Assembly (NCBI RefSeq): GCF_041435335.1 | Contig: NZ_CP108430.1 | Location: 7,591,001 to 7,655,000, forward strand | Direction: 5' to 3' | DNA from: Streptomyces sp. NBC_01283 | GTDB taxonomy: Bacteria > Actinomycetota > Actinomycetes > Streptomycetales > Streptomycetaceae | Length of the DNA: 64,000 nt | Shown here: positions 8,406 to 16,840 of the stretch, piece by piece | How positions within the stretch are numbered: the stretch's first letter is position 1 | Layout: the number at the start of each line of letters is the position of its first letter | Notes under the pieces: generated by a model | What the model was told of the DNA's origin: nothing | What the model saw: the letters and a program-made list of their open reading frames with translations, nothing else | The model's database searches: none | Program-made: the position numbers and the translations under genes

Positions 8406-8984
8406 ATGACGACTGGCGTACCGCCCACCCGACCCGCCCGGCCCCGGCGCTCCCGCGTCCTGAGGTTCCTGCCGCTCGGCATCGCCGCGTGGCTGGTCCT
8501 GGAGATCTGGCTGCTCACCGTAGTGGCGGGCGCCGCCGGCGGGCTCACGGTGTTCCTGCTCCTGGTGGCCGGTGTCGTGCTCGGCGGCATGGTCATCAAG
8601 CACGCCGGGCGCCGCGCCTTCCGCGAGCTGAGCGAGGCGGTGCAACAGCAGCAGAGCGGCCTGGCGCCGCATCCCTCCGAGCGCGGCGGCGGCAGCGCCC
8701 TGACGATGCTGGGCGGCCTGCTGATCATCCTGCCGGGGCTGATCTCCGACGTCCTGGGGCTGCTCCTGCTGGTGCCGCCGATTCAGAAGGCCGTCAGTCG
8801 TACGGCGGAGAAGACGTTCGAGCGCAAGGTCCGCGAGGCCTCGCAGGGCAGCCTCGGTGACGCCTTCCAGCAGGCGCGCATGCACCGCCCTGACGGCAAG
8901 GTCGTCCAGGGCGAGGTCATCAGGGACGACGAGCGGCCGGCCCGCGGCGCGCACCCGGACGACCCGCAGCTGCCGCCCCGCTGA
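8406..8984 (+). CDS. fxsA: FxsA family membrane protein
   Basis: This 192-residue cytoplasmic membrane protein matches FxsA, named for relieving F-plasmid exclusion of phage T7 in E. coli; its basic role is unknown. Hydrophobic segments cover about residues 20-60 in two spans (FLPLGIAAWLVLEIWLL, then GGLTVFLLLVAGVVLGGMVI). A third is at about 98-125 (ALTMLGGLLIILPGLISDVL, a typical FxsA block). The C-terminal 60 residues are charged and soluble. It follows ppm1 by 95 bp in the same direction and is separated from convergent rbpA by a strong terminator. Confidence 0.85.
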   Translation: MTTGVPPTRPARPRRSRVLRFLPLGIAAWLVLEIWLLTVVAGAAGGLTVFLLLVAGVVLGGMVIKHAGRRAFRELSEAVQQQQSGLAPHPSERGGGSALTMLGGLLIILPGLISDVLGLLLLVPPIQKAVSRTAEKTFERKVREASQGSLGDAFQQARMHRPDGKVVQGEVIRDDERPARGAHPDDPQLPPR

Positions 8985-9018
8985 GGTCCGGCGCGTAGAG
9001 CAGCGTCAAAGCAAGACA

Positions 9019-9065
9019 ACACAAAGGCCGGGACCACTGCTGAGCAGTGCTCCCGGCCTTTGTGT
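9019..9065. terminator. Strong bidirectional terminator between fxsA and rbpA
   Basis: The arms at 9019-9033 and 9051-9065 form a perfect 15-bp stem. Inside it CACTGC (9035-9040) pairs with GCAGTG (9044-9049) around a TGA loop. The element is nearly symmetrical and sits between convergent genes. Confidence 0.85.
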
Positions 9066-9086
9066 GCGGTGTTGTTCAGTTCACCG

Positions 9087-9461
9087 TCAGGCGGACTTGC
9101 GGCTGTCCCGCGGATGCACCGCGATGTTCATGGCTCCTGACCGGAGAACCGCAAGGCGCTCCTCCAGGACCTCCTCGAGTTCTTCTCGAGTACGGCGCTC
9201 CATGAGCATGTCCCAGTGCGTACGCGCAGGCTTCCCCTTCTTCTCTTCAGGTCCGTCGCCGTCTACGAGGAGTGCCTGGGCCCCGCAGACCTTGCACTCC
9301 CACTCCGGCGGGATTTCCGCCTCTACCGAGAAGGGCATCTCAAAACGATGTCCGTTCTGGCATGCGTACTCCACGGCCTGGCGCGGAGCCAAGTCGATGC
9401 CGCGGTCGGTCTCGTAGCTGGTCACCACGAGGCGCGTGCCGCGAAGAGCTCGCTCACTCAT
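9087..9461 (-). CDS. rbpA: RNA polymerase-binding protein RbpA
   Basis: This 124-residue protein is the actinobacterial RNA polymerase-binding factor that stabilises the HrdB/SigA holoenzyme and open complex. The N-terminal tail leads into a zinc-ribbon-like core: YACQNGHRFEMPFSVEAEIP near residue 33, then EWECKVCGAQALL near 54. The C-terminal sigma-interaction domain reads RTHWDMLMERRTREELEEVL at about 80-99. Length and order match known RbpA proteins. Its own promoter is a textbook sigma-R site at 9523-9548, fitting the known induction of rbpA by disulfide stress. The transporter gene upstream on the same strand ends 256 bp away. Confidence 0.95.
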   Translation of the reverse strand: MSERALRGTRLVVTSYETDRGIDLAPRQAVEYACQNGHRFEMPFSVEAEIPPEWECKVCGAQALLVDGDGPEEKKGKPARTHWDMLMERRTREELEEVLEERLAVLRSGAMNIAVHPRDSRKSA

Positions 9462-9522
9462 GAATCGTGCCTCCCGGGCTTGTCGCCCACAGGACAGGTG
9501 TCGCTGTCGTCGTCATCCGGTC

Positions 9523-9548
9523 AACGTCCGGTCGGCGGTAAAGATTCC
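9523..9548 (-). promoter_or_regulatory. Sigma-R promoter of rbpA, GGAAT-N18-GTT
   Basis: On the minus strand GGAAT (9548-9544) is followed after exactly 18 bases by GTT (9525-9523), the consensus of the thiol-stress sigma factor SigR. It lies 62 bp before the rbpA start. In S. coelicolor rbpA is a known SigR target, so sequence and precedent agree. Confidence 0.8.
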
Positions 9549-9613
9549 CGTTCAGGGTCATGCGTCGCCGTCGTATGCCGCCCCTTGTTGTACCCACCAG
9601 CGCCCGGTTTGTC

Positions 9614-9631
9614 ACATCTAGTAGCAGATGT
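9614..9631. repeat. Small inverted repeat ACATCT-N6-AGATGT
   Basis: A 6-bp inverted repeat with a 6-base spacer lies between the transporter gene and the rbpA promoter. It could be a weak operator; no partner is identified. Confidence 0.3.
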
Positions 9632-9717
9632 CACCCAGCGTTTCTGAATCTCCAGCGCGCAGTAACGGTCCGCCTGGTAGGCCAAACGCGTACACTACCG
9701 CCCTTTGGCTTCAGTTG

Positions 9718-11070
9718 CTAAATCCTGGCGGGTACGGGATTTCCCGCGTCGCGGATCGCACGCCGTACGGGTACCCGCGCGAGCAGCACGAAACCGATCA
9801 CGAAGAAGGCCACAAGGGAGACGATCGCGTCCCGGTAGCTCCCCGTGAGCTGGTACGTCAGGCCGAAGATCAGCGGCCCGAGCCAGGCCATGCCGCGATC
9901 GCTGATCTCGTACGCGGAGAAGTACTCGGCCTCCTTGCCCGCGGGCACCAGATGCGAGAACAGGGACCGCGAGAGCGCCTGCGAACCCCCGAGCACCAGG
10001 CCGATGCCCGCCGCGAGCACGAAGAACCACACCGGCGCACCGGCAGGCAGGAAGAACCCGGCCCCGATCGTCACTGTCCACGCGGCGAGCGAACCGAGGA
10101 TGGTGCGCTTGGCGCCGTACGTCCGTGCGAGGCGCCCCATGGCAAGCGCTCCCACCACCGCGAGCACCTGTACGAGGAGGACCGCGACGATCAGCGTGGA
10201 CTGGCCGAGACCGAGCTCTTCGGAGCCGTACACGGACGCCTGGGAGATCACCGTCTGTACGCCGTCGTTGTAGACGAGATAGGCGAGCAGGAAGGACAGG
10301 GTGTGCGGATGGCGGCGCATGTCGCGCACGGTCGACGCGAGCTGCCGCCAGCCGCGTGCCGGTGCCTCCGAGGGCGGCGCCTTGCGGTCACGCAGCCGCC
10401 GCAGCGGTACGAGCGTGAACGCGCCCCACCACACGCCCGCCGACGCCAGGCAGATGCGCACGGCTGTCGACTCCGAGACGCCGAAGGTGTCGTGGGCCAG
10501 GAACAGGACCAGGTTCGCCACCAGGACGAGTGCACCCGACGTGTAGCCGAACGCCCAGCCGCGCGAGGAGACCGCGTCACGCTCCTCCGGAGGCGCGATC
10601 TGCGGCAGGTAGGAGTTGTAGAGCACCATCGAGACGGCGAGCGAGGCATTGGCGACGATCAGCAGGAAGCCGCCGAGGAGATAGCGGTCGCCGTCCAGGA
10701 AGAACATGCCCGCCGTGGCCGCTGCCCCCAGGTAGGCGGCTGCCGCCAGGAGCGGCTTCTTGCGGCCCGTCCGGTCGGCGGCCGCGCCCGCCAGCGGCAT
10801 GACGAAGACCGAGACGATCACCGAGGCCGACACCGCGTACGCGAAGAAGGACCCGGCGCTGACCGGTATGCCCAGTGGGTGGACGTATCCGTCCGGGTCC
10901 GCGGCGGACTTGGCGATCTCCGTCAGATACGGGCCGAGGAACACCGTCAGGACGCTCGTCGAGTAGACCGAGCACGCCCAGTCGTAGAAGTACCAGCCGC
11001 GCTGCTCGCGCCGTCGTTCGGCGGCGCTCTCGTCGGCTGGTGGCGTTGCCCGCACGGTGTCGGTGCCCAC
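9718..11070 (-). CDS. MFS transporter, UMF1 (Atg22-like) family
   Basis: This 450-residue integral membrane protein has about 12 hydrophobic segments. The opening WYFYDWACSVYSTSVLTVFL after a charged N-terminus is characteristic of the UMF1/Atg22-like group of major facilitators. The loop GAAADRTGRKKPLLA near residue 95 matches the MFS cytoplasmic loop 2-3 motif. The substrate is unknown; relatives export amino acids or solutes. The GTG at 11070 has GAGGGGGC just upstream. The phosphodiesterase gene ends 48 bp upstream on the same strand, so the two may be co-transcribed. Confidence 0.85.
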   Translation of the reverse strand: MGTDTVRATPPADESAAERRREQRGWYFYDWACSVYSTSVLTVFLGPYLTEIAKSAADPDGYVHPLGIPVSAGSFFAYAVSASVIVSVFVMPLAGAAADRTGRKKPLLAAAAYLGAAATAGMFFLDGDRYLLGGFLLIVANASLAVSMVLYNSYLPQIAPPEERDAVSSRGWAFGYTSGALVLVANLVLFLAHDTFGVSESTAVRICLASAGVWWGAFTLVPLRRLRDRKAPPSEAPARGWRQLASTVRDMRRHPHTLSFLLAYLVYNDGVQTVISQASVYGSEELGLGQSTLIVAVLLVQVLAVVGALAMGRLARTYGAKRTILGSLAAWTVTIGAGFFLPAGAPVWFFVLAAGIGLVLGGSQALSRSLFSHLVPAGKEAEYFSAYEISDRGMAWLGPLIFGLTYQLTGSYRDAIVSLVAFFVIGFVLLARVPVRRAIRDAGNPVPARI

Positions 11071-11118
11071 CCGTGCCCCCTCGCTGGTCCCCGTGGTCCG
11101 CTGCCGCCCCGGAGGCGG

Positions 11119-11886
11119 TCAGGCCCAGGCTCCCCGGTCCTTCAGCACTTCGCGCAGCGTCTCGATGTGATCAGAGATGATGCCATCTACACCGAGGTCG
11201 AGAAGCGCGGCCATACGTGCGGCGTCGTTGACCGTCCAGACGTGCACCTGTAGTCCACGCGCGTGGGCCGCGCGGACGAAGCGGCGGTCCACCACACGGA
11301 TCCCGGCGTGCGTCTCGGGCACCTGTGCGCACACCGCGGAGCGGCGTACGGCGGCGGGGGCGCCGTACGAACGCAGCCGCAGGGCGGCCACGCCCCGGGT
11401 GCCGAACGACGTGGCGAGGCGGGGGCCCGCGAGTCGCTGGGCGCGGGCCACGCGGGACTCGGAGAACGAACCGACGCACACGCGGTCCCAGGCGCCGGTG
11501 CGGCGCAGCAGATCGAGGAGGGGCAGCAGGGCGGGCTCGGCCTTGACGTCCACGTTCCAGCGGACGTCGGGGAAGGACTCCAGGAGGTCCTCGAAGAGGG
11601 GCACCGGCTCGCTGCCCGCCACGCGCGCGTGGCGCACATCGCTCCACGGCAGGTCGGCGATCTGCCCGGCCGTGTCCGTCACCCGGTCCAGCGTCGCGTC
11701 GTGGAAGGCCACCAGGCGGCCGTCCGACGTGGCGTGCACATCCGTCTCGATGTAGCGGTACCCCAGGTCCACCGCGCGCCGGAAGGCCGCGGCGGTGTTC
11801 TCCAGGCCGTCCGCCGCCCCGCCGCGATGGGCGAAGGCCAGCGGGCCGGAATGGTCGAGGTAGGGGTGGCGTCCGCGCGTGGTCAC
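11119..11886 (-). CDS. Glycerophosphodiester phosphodiesterase
   Basis: This 255-residue TIM-barrel enzyme would hydrolyse glycerophosphodiesters to glycerol-3-phosphate and an alcohol. The GDPD signature is complete: AHRGG near residue 18 with ENT following, ETDVHATSDGRLVAFHD near 43-59, NVDVKAE near 104, and a C-terminal VWTVND block near 213 with the DGIISDH end. No signal peptide is seen, so it is probably cytoplasmic. The GTG start at 11886 overlaps the TGA of the upstream membrane protein gene in a 4-bp GTGA, implying translational coupling. The frame continues upstream, but only in the shadow of that gene. Confidence 0.88.
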   Translation of the reverse strand: MTTRGRHPYLDHSGPLAFAHRGGAADGLENTAAAFRRAVDLGYRYIETDVHATSDGRLVAFHDATLDRVTDTAGQIADLPWSDVRHARVAGSEPVPLFEDLLESFPDVRWNVDVKAEPALLPLLDLLRRTGAWDRVCVGSFSESRVARAQRLAGPRLATSFGTRGVAALRLRSYGAPAAVRRSAVCAQVPETHAGIRVVDRRFVRAAHARGLQVHVWTVNDAARMAALLDLGVDGIISDHIETLREVLKDRGAWA

Positions 11887-12605
11887 CGCTGCAGTATCGC
11901 CTGCTCCGGTTGACCGCCGGCGGCCACGGCGTCTCCTTCGGATGGAGCGGGGGCGGCGAAGAGGCGCAGGAAGAACTGGGCCAGCGGGCCGATCGCCAGC
12001 GCGTACAGGACCGTGCCGATGCCCACCGTGCCGCCGAACGCGAAGCCGGTGGCGACCACGGCCACCTCGACCAGGGTCCGCATCAGCCGGATCGAGCGTC
12101 CGGTGCGCTGATGCAGGCCCGTCATCAGGCCGTCCCGGGGCCCCGGTCCGAACTTCGCCGCGATGTAGAGCCCCGTCGCGGCGCCGTTCAGGACGATCCC
12201 CGCCACGAGGAGCGGGACGCGGACGGCGAGCGTGTGCGTGTCCGGCATCAGCGCGAGGGTGCCGTCCATCGCCAGGCCGACGATGAAGACGTTCGAGACC
12301 GTGCCGAGGCCGGGGCGCTGCCGCAGCGGGATCCACAGGAGCAGCACCGCGGCGCCGATGACGATCGAGACGACGCCGATGGACATCCCGGTCAGTTCGG
12401 CGAGGCCCTGATGCAGCACGTTCCACGGTTCGAGGCCGAGCCCGGCCACCACCAGGAGCCCTGAGCTCGCGCCGTAGAGCGCCAGACCGACGTACAGCTG
12501 GGTGAGCCGCAGCGCGAGGTGCGGTTTCACCGGTCGTGACCGCGGCGCCTGGGGAGATGTGTGGGGAGACGTCGGGGTCGATGTCGGTGGCTTGGGCGTG
12601 GACAA
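11883..12605 (-). CDS. YczE/YitT-like integral membrane protein
   Basis: This 240-residue protein has about five or six hydrophobic segments, beginning LTQLYVGLALYGASSGLLVV, with a conserved polar loop FGPGPRDGLMTGLHQRTGRS near residue 160. That loop and the size match the YczE/YyaS group. Related membrane proteins often lie divergent from a MocR-type regulator called YczR, as here. The transported substrate is unknown. The TTG at 12605 is preferred because AGGGGGG lies about 6 bases upstream; a GTG at 12647 would add 14 residues but has no ribosome binding site. The 3' end is coupled to the phosphodiesterase gene. Confidence 0.75.
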   Translation of the reverse strand: MSTPKPPTSTPTSPHTSPQAPRSRPVKPHLALRLTQLYVGLALYGASSGLLVVAGLGLEPWNVLHQGLAELTGMSIGVVSIVIGAAVLLLWIPLRQRPGLGTVSNVFIVGLAMDGTLALMPDTHTLAVRVPLLVAGIVLNGAATGLYIAAKFGPGPRDGLMTGLHQRTGRSIRLMRTLVEVAVVATGFAFGGTVGIGTVLYALAIGPLAQFFLRLFAAPAPSEGDAVAAGGQPEQAILQR

Positions 12606-12672
12606 GAGATGCCCCCCTGCTGGTGGTAGTGGCCTGATGCATGACACTCTGTGGCTCGTAAAGGGATACCAA

Positions 12673-12691
12673 CCATGGCCAATTCCAGGAA
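12673..12691. promoter_or_regulatory. Candidate operator region in the yczE/mocR divergent promoter
   Basis: The palindrome CCATGG (12673-12678) is flanked by CCAA repeats, and a second palindrome TTCCAGGAA follows at 12683-12691. Both lie between the divergent starts. Binding by the MocR protein is inferred only from position. Confidence 0.3.
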
Positions 12692-12706
12692 GGTGGACTG
12701 GGAATC

Positions 12707-14206
12707 ATGGCTCAGTGGACTTCGGCGGTGGGCTCCACGCAGCTCGCCCGGCTGCTCACCTCTCAGCAGACGCGCCCCGCGGGCCCCGGCACGCGCCGCC
12801 CGCCCGCCTACCGCGCGCTCGCCGACGGCATCCGCATGCTCGTCCTCGAAGGCCGCGTCCCGGTCGCCGCGCGGCTGCCCGCCGAGCGCGAGCTCGCCGT
12901 CTCCCTCGCCGTCAGCCGGACCACGGTCGCCGCCGCGTACGAGGCGCTGCGCACCGAGGGCTTCCTGGAATCCCGCAGGGGAGCGGGCAGTTGGACCGCC
13001 GTCCCGGCAGGCAACCCCCTCCCCGCGCGCGGGCTCGAACCCCTTCCGCCCGAGGCGCTCGGCTCCATGATCGACCTCGGCTGCGCGGCCCTGCCCGCGC
13101 CGGAGCCCTGGCTCACCCGCGCCGTGCAGGGCGCCCTGGAGGAACTCCCGCCGTACGCGCACACGCACGGCGACTTCCCGGCCGGGCTGCCCGCGCTGCG
13201 GCAGATGCTCGCCGAGCGCTACACCGCGCGCGGCATCCCGACGATGCCCGAACAGATCATGGTCACGACCGGCGCGATGGGCGCCATCGACGCGATCTGC
13301 CATCTGTTCGCACCGCGCGGCGAACGCATCGCCGTCGAGTCCCCGTCGTACGCCAACATCCTCCAGCTCATGCGCGAGACCGGTGCCCGTCTGGTCCCCG
13401 TCGCCATGTCCGACGGGCTCAAGGGCTGGGACATGGACCGCTGGCGCCAGGTGCTGCGCGACGCCGCGCCCCGCCTTGCCTATGTGGTCGCGGACTTCCA
13501 CAACCCCACGGGCGCGCTCGCGGACGAGGACCAGCGGCGCAAGCTCGTCGATGCCGCCCGTTCCGCGGGAACGGTCCTCGTGGTCGACGAGACCATGATC
13601 GAACTTCAGCTCGACGACGACCTGACGATGCCGCGCCCCGTCTGCGGCTTCGACCCGGCGGGCTCGACCGTCATCACCGTCGGCTCGGCGAGCAAGGCCT
13701 TCTGGGCGGGCATGCGCATCGGCTGGGTGCGGGCCGCGCCCGACGTGATCCGCAGCCTGGTCTCCGCACGTGCGTACGCCGACATGGGCACCCCGGTCCT
13801 GGAACAGCTGGCCGTGAACTGGCTCCTGAGCACCGGCGGCTGGGAGTCCGCCGTCGAGGTGCGCAGGGAGCAGGCCCGCGAGAACCGCGACGCGCTGGTC
13901 ACCGCGGTCCGCCGTGAGCTGCCCCACTGGGAGTTCGCGGTACCGGCGGGCGGCCTCACCCTGTGGGCCCGAGCGGGCGGCCTCTCCGGCTCCCGGCTCG
14001 CCGAGGTGGGCGAGCGGGTGGGGGTCAGGGTCCCGTCAGGGCCGCGCTTCGGCGTGGACGGAGCCTTCGAGGGGTATGTGCGGCTGCCGTTCACCGTGGG
14101 AGGCGCGGTGGCCGAGGAGGCCGCGGTGCGCCTGGCCGAGGCCGCGCGTCTGGTGGAGACGGGGGCGGGCGCGGGCGTGGAGGCGTCGCGGGCGTTCGTG
14201 GCCTGA
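12707..14206 (+). CDS. MocR family regulator (GntR HTH plus PLP aminotransferase domain), YczR-like
   Basis: This 499-residue chimeric regulator has an N-terminal GntR winged helix (RPPAYRALADGIRMLVLEGR, then LPAERELAVSLAVSRTTVAAAYEALRTEGF, about residues 30-85). The C-terminal fold-type I aminotransferase domain has TTGAMGAI near 187, VADFHNPTGA near 262, VVDETMIELQLDD near 290, and the PLP-lysine motif VGSASKAFWAGMRIGW at 325-340. The order and size are typical of MocR proteins, which sense PLP or a PLP adduct. Its position opposite a YczE-like membrane gene supports a YczR-type role rather than PdxR, as no pdxS/pdxT genes are present. AAGGTGG at 12690-12696 precedes the ATG. Confidence 0.88.
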   Translation: MAQWTSAVGSTQLARLLTSQQTRPAGPGTRRPPAYRALADGIRMLVLEGRVPVAARLPAERELAVSLAVSRTTVAAAYEALRTEGFLESRRGAGSWTAVPAGNPLPARGLEPLPPEALGSMIDLGCAALPAPEPWLTRAVQGALEELPPYAHTHGDFPAGLPALRQMLAERYTARGIPTMPEQIMVTTGAMGAIDAICHLFAPRGERIAVESPSYANILQLMRETGARLVPVAMSDGLKGWDMDRWRQVLRDAAPRLAYVVADFHNPTGALADEDQRRKLVDAARSAGTVLVVDETMIELQLDDDLTMPRPVCGFDPAGSTVITVGSASKAFWAGMRIGWVRAAPDVIRSLVSARAYADMGTPVLEQLAVNWLLSTGGWESAVEVRREQARENRDALVTAVRRELPHWEFAVPAGGLTLWARAGGLSGSRLAEVGERVGVRVPSGPRFGVDGAFEGYVRLPFTVGGAVAEEAAVRLAEAARLVETGAGAGVEASRAFVA

Positions 14207-14229
14207 GTGGTCCGAGCGGGCCGAGTGGG

Positions 14230-14273
14230 CCGAGGGTCTTGGTGGGCGCCCTGGCCGCCCTGGCCGCCCTCGG
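14230..14273. terminator. Possible hairpin between convergent genes
   Basis: CCGAGGG (14230-14236) can pair with CCCTCGG (14267-14273). The loop holds GGCCGCCCT repeated in tandem. It sits between the convergent mocR and sffA genes and is weak evidence for a terminator. Confidence 0.35.
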
Positions 14274-14275
14274 GC

Positions 14276-15907
14276 TCAGCTCTCGGCGGGCACGGGCTCC
14301 GGCGCCGCGTCGGGTTTCGTCGCGACGGTGTCCGCGTCTGCCTCAGCCTCCGTGTCGGCCTCTGTGCCGGTACTGGTATCGGTACCGGCATCCACGGGGG
14401 TGCTCCGCGCCGGCAGCAGATCCGTCACCGCCTGCCGGTGTGCCTCGCTCGTCGCGTCGTCGTACGGATCGGGCGTCGCGGGCACCTGGAGCCGGTGCAC
14501 CTGACCCGTGCCGAGCCGGGCGTAGCCGCGGCCGGGCGGGACGTCTGCCGTGGGCGTCGTACGGGGCGGCACCCCGAGGATGTCCTCGACCTGGTCGATC
14601 GTCGTGGGGCCGAGCACCACGCGCGCGCGGGTGTGCTGGCGCACGGGGTCGCTCAGGGCGTCCAGGCTGTCGAACTGGTCGGCCACGACGACCGTGACGT
14701 TGGCCGCCCTGCCGTGCCGCAGCGGCACCTGGAGCAGTGACTGGGGGTCCTTGCGTCCGTCGGCCGCCGCGAGGTGGCCGAGCACGCTGGGGCGGTCCAT
14801 GAGGATCCACAGCGGGCGCTTGGTGTCCTCCGGGGCGGGGTGGCCCGCCTGCCGGGCGCGGTTGGCGGAGATGAGGCGCCGCTCCGTCTCGTGTGCCGCC
14901 CACTCCAGGCTCGCCAGGGCTCCGGCGAGCCCGCACTCGATGGCCAGGACACCGTCACGTCCGGCCAGGCAGGCGTAGTCGCCGATGCCGCTGCCCTCGA
15001 CGATGAGGACGTCGCCGTGCAGCAGGGCCTGCAGGGCGACGGAGCGCAGCAGGGTCGTGGTGCCGCTGCCGGGCTCGCCGACGACCAGGAGGTGCGGTTC
15101 GGTGGAGCGGGGGCCCGTGCGCCAGACGACGGGGGGCACGTCGCGCTGCTCGTCGCCGTCCGTCACGGGGAGGGTGCGCTGGACACCGGTGGGATCGGTG
15201 AAGCCGAGCACGGTCTCGCCGGGGGCCGTGACGAAGCGCTGGGCGGCGATGTCGGTGGGCAGCGGGGGCAGCACGTTCACCGTGAGCTGGTTGCCCTCCT
15301 CGTCCCACTCGAAGTGGTACTCGCGGCCGCGGCCCGACTTGGCGTGCAGCAGCTGTTCGATCCGTGCGCGGGAGTCGGCCTCGCCGTCCGTGAAGTACGC
15401 GGGGTAGCGCACCACCAGATGGGAGACACGTCCGTCGTCGTCGAACTCGTACGACGTGAGGGCCTTGTCCCACTCGCCGCCGTGCGCGAAGAGCGGCGCC
15501 GGGTCCTCGGGGACGGAGAAGTACGGGACGAGTGCTTCGTAGAGGGACTGCAGGCGCTGGGTCTGCGCCTCGTCAGGACCCGTGGGGGCGGGCTCCGTGC
15601 GTTCCCTGCCGGTCCACGCGGCGGCCGCCATCAGGCAGATGGCGGCGAGCAGCGGACCGTACGGCATGAGGGCCACCACCAGGACGACGGAGGCCACCAG
15701 GAACATCAGTGGCCCGCGCCGGTCCTTGGGGGTGTCGGCCCACCTGCGCCGCCCGGCCGCCGCCAGCCGGCGCAGTCCACGAGTGATCGTGATCAGCGGG
15801 TGGAGGACGTCGGTGGCGTTGTCGGCGGCCGACCGTGCGAACTCCCGGCTCCGGGCGATCGAGGCGGTGCCGTTGCTCAGGATGCGGGGGAGGGGGCGCC
15901 GGGCCAC
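14276..15907 (-). CDS. sffA: SffA, FtsK/SpoIIIE-like sporulation protein
   Basis: This 543-residue protein has two hydrophobic spans (about residues 65-98, PLMFLVASVVLVVALM then LLAAICLMAAAAW), an alpha/beta region, and an FtsK/SpoIIIE-type ATPase domain. Walker A is VVGEPGSGTTTLLRSVALQA near residue 277, with T in place of the usual K of GKT, and Walker B is PLWILMDRP near 365. The C-terminal 45 residues are acidic Thr/Ala-rich and likely disordered. Order and context match SffA, which in S. coelicolor is guided to sporulation septa by SmeA and aids chromosome segregation into spores. The GTG start has TGGAG 7 bases upstream. Whether the lysine-less P-loop hydrolyses ATP is unclear. Confidence 0.85.
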   Translation of the reverse strand: MARRPLPRILSNGTASIARSREFARSAADNATDVLHPLITITRGLRRLAAAGRRRWADTPKDRRGPLMFLVASVVLVVALMPYGPLLAAICLMAAAAWTGRERTEPAPTGPDEAQTQRLQSLYEALVPYFSVPEDPAPLFAHGGEWDKALTSYEFDDDGRVSHLVVRYPAYFTDGEADSRARIEQLLHAKSGRGREYHFEWDEEGNQLTVNVLPPLPTDIAAQRFVTAPGETVLGFTDPTGVQRTLPVTDGDEQRDVPPVVWRTGPRSTEPHLLVVGEPGSGTTTLLRSVALQALLHGDVLIVEGSGIGDYACLAGRDGVLAIECGLAGALASLEWAAHETERRLISANRARQAGHPAPEDTKRPLWILMDRPSVLGHLAAADGRKDPQSLLQVPLRHGRAANVTVVVADQFDSLDALSDPVRQHTRARVVLGPTTIDQVEDILGVPPRTTPTADVPPGRGYARLGTGQVHRLQVPATPDPYDDATSEAHRQAVTDLLPARSTPVDAGTDTSTGTEADTEAEADADTVATKPDAAPEPVPAES

Positions 15908-15955
15908 GTCAGTCTCCAGATGGTGCGAACGAAGTACTACAGGGGGCAGGAGGCG

Positions 15956-16150
15956 TCAGAACTTGATCCCGCCGAGGAGGCTCGCCAGGCTCGCGCTGCC
16001 GGCCTTGATGCTCGGGGCGATGGCGGTGCCCGCCATGAAGAAGCCGAAGAGCGCGCAGACCACCGCGTGGGACGCCTTGAGTCCGTCCTTGCGGAAGAAC
16101 AGGAAGACGATGATGCCGAGCAGCACGACGCCCGAGATGGAAAGGATCAT
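15956..16150 (-). CDS. smeA: SmeA, small sporulation membrane protein
   Basis: This 64-residue protein has two hydrophobic helices (ILSISGVVLLGIIVFLFF, then AVVCALFGFFMAGTAIA) separated by the charged turn RKDGLKASH. Size, topology and position 48 bp before the FtsK-like gene match SmeA of S. coelicolor. There SmeA recruits SffA to sporulation septa, and the pair is expressed in sporulating aerial hyphae under whi gene control. AGGAGAACC precedes the ATG. Upstream DNA at 16200-16260 is unusually AT-rich for this genome and probably holds the developmental promoter. No GACAC WhiA box is visible there. Confidence 0.88.
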   Translation of the reverse strand: MILSISGVVLLGIIVFLFFRKDGLKASHAVVCALFGFFMAGTAIAPSIKAGSASLASLLGGIKF

Positions 16151-16204
16151 GACGGTTCTCCTGGTTGGTGGGGACAGTCACCATGAGTTGTTCCAGGTTC
16201 ACAG

Positions 16205-16260
16205 CATGTATCCATACGATAAAAGGTGCAAATGGGGGAATTTTTCTTAATTTCCCTCGA
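16205..16260 (-). promoter_or_regulatory. AT-rich presumed promoter region of smeA-sffA
   Basis: This stretch includes GGGGAATTTTTCTTAATTTC and ACGATAAAAGG, far lower in G+C than its surroundings. It lies upstream of smeA on the minus strand. Individual -35 and -10 boxes could not be fixed with confidence. Confidence 0.4.
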
Positions 16261-16447
16261 ATGGCGGAGCTCTGCGGGGCCGCACGAGCGCGGGTCCGGC
16301 GGGCATCCGGGTTCGTCGGTGATCTTTGCCGCGGGCGCGCCCCGTCATGTGCCCGGACGGGCAGTACCCTGTCGATTCACTCGTACGGCTGCACAGGACG
16401 CCGTACGACCCCCCGAGTCACCCCGCAGTCGAAAGGCGGTCTGGTCC

Positions 16448-16840
16448 ATGAGCGAAGCCCCCGACCCGGAAGTCGTGGAGCTGGCGACCAAGATCTTCGA
16501 TCTGGCGCGCCAGGGCGACACCGCGGCCCTCGTCGCGTACGTGGACGCAGGCGTTCCGGCGAATCTCACCAACGACAGCGGCGACTCGCTCGTGATGCTC
16601 GCCGCCTACCACGGTCACGCGGACGCGGTCCGGGCCCTCCTGGAGCGGGGCGGTGACGCCAACCGTGCCAACGACCGGGGGCAGACGCCGCTCGCCGGAG
16701 CCGTCTTCAAGGGCGAGGACGCGGTCATCCGGGCGCTCCTCGACGGAGGGGCGGATCCGGCCGCGGGCACGCCGTCGGCGGTGGACACCGCCCGGATGTT
16801 CGCGAAGACGGAGCTGGTCGAGCTGTTCGGGGCGGCCTGA
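16448..16840 (+). CDS. Ankyrin repeat protein
   Basis: This 130-residue protein is built of three to four ankyrin repeats. Recognisable units are DTAALVAYVDAGVPANLTND, GDSLVMLAAYHGHADAVRAL with LERGGDANRAND, and GQTPLAGAVFKGEDAVIRAL with LDGGADP. The last repeat is degenerate and ends in a helix. There is no signal peptide or membrane span, so it is probably a cytoplasmic adaptor, and its partner cannot be read from sequence. The ATG at 16448 follows GAAAGGCGG. The frame is open 74 codons further upstream, but that part lacks repeats and a ribosome site. It is divergent from smeA. Confidence 0.8.
   Translation: MSEAPDPEVVELATKIFDLARQGDTAALVAYVDAGVPANLTNDSGDSLVMLAAYHGHADAVRALLERGGDANRANDRGQTPLAGAVFKGEDAVIRALLDGGADPAAGTPSAVDTARMFAKTELVELFGAA

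Noticed and set aside
16150..16260. WhiA box (GACAC) before smeA
   Set aside because: Neither GACAC nor GTGTC is present in the upstream region. Developmental control is inferred from the gene pair only.
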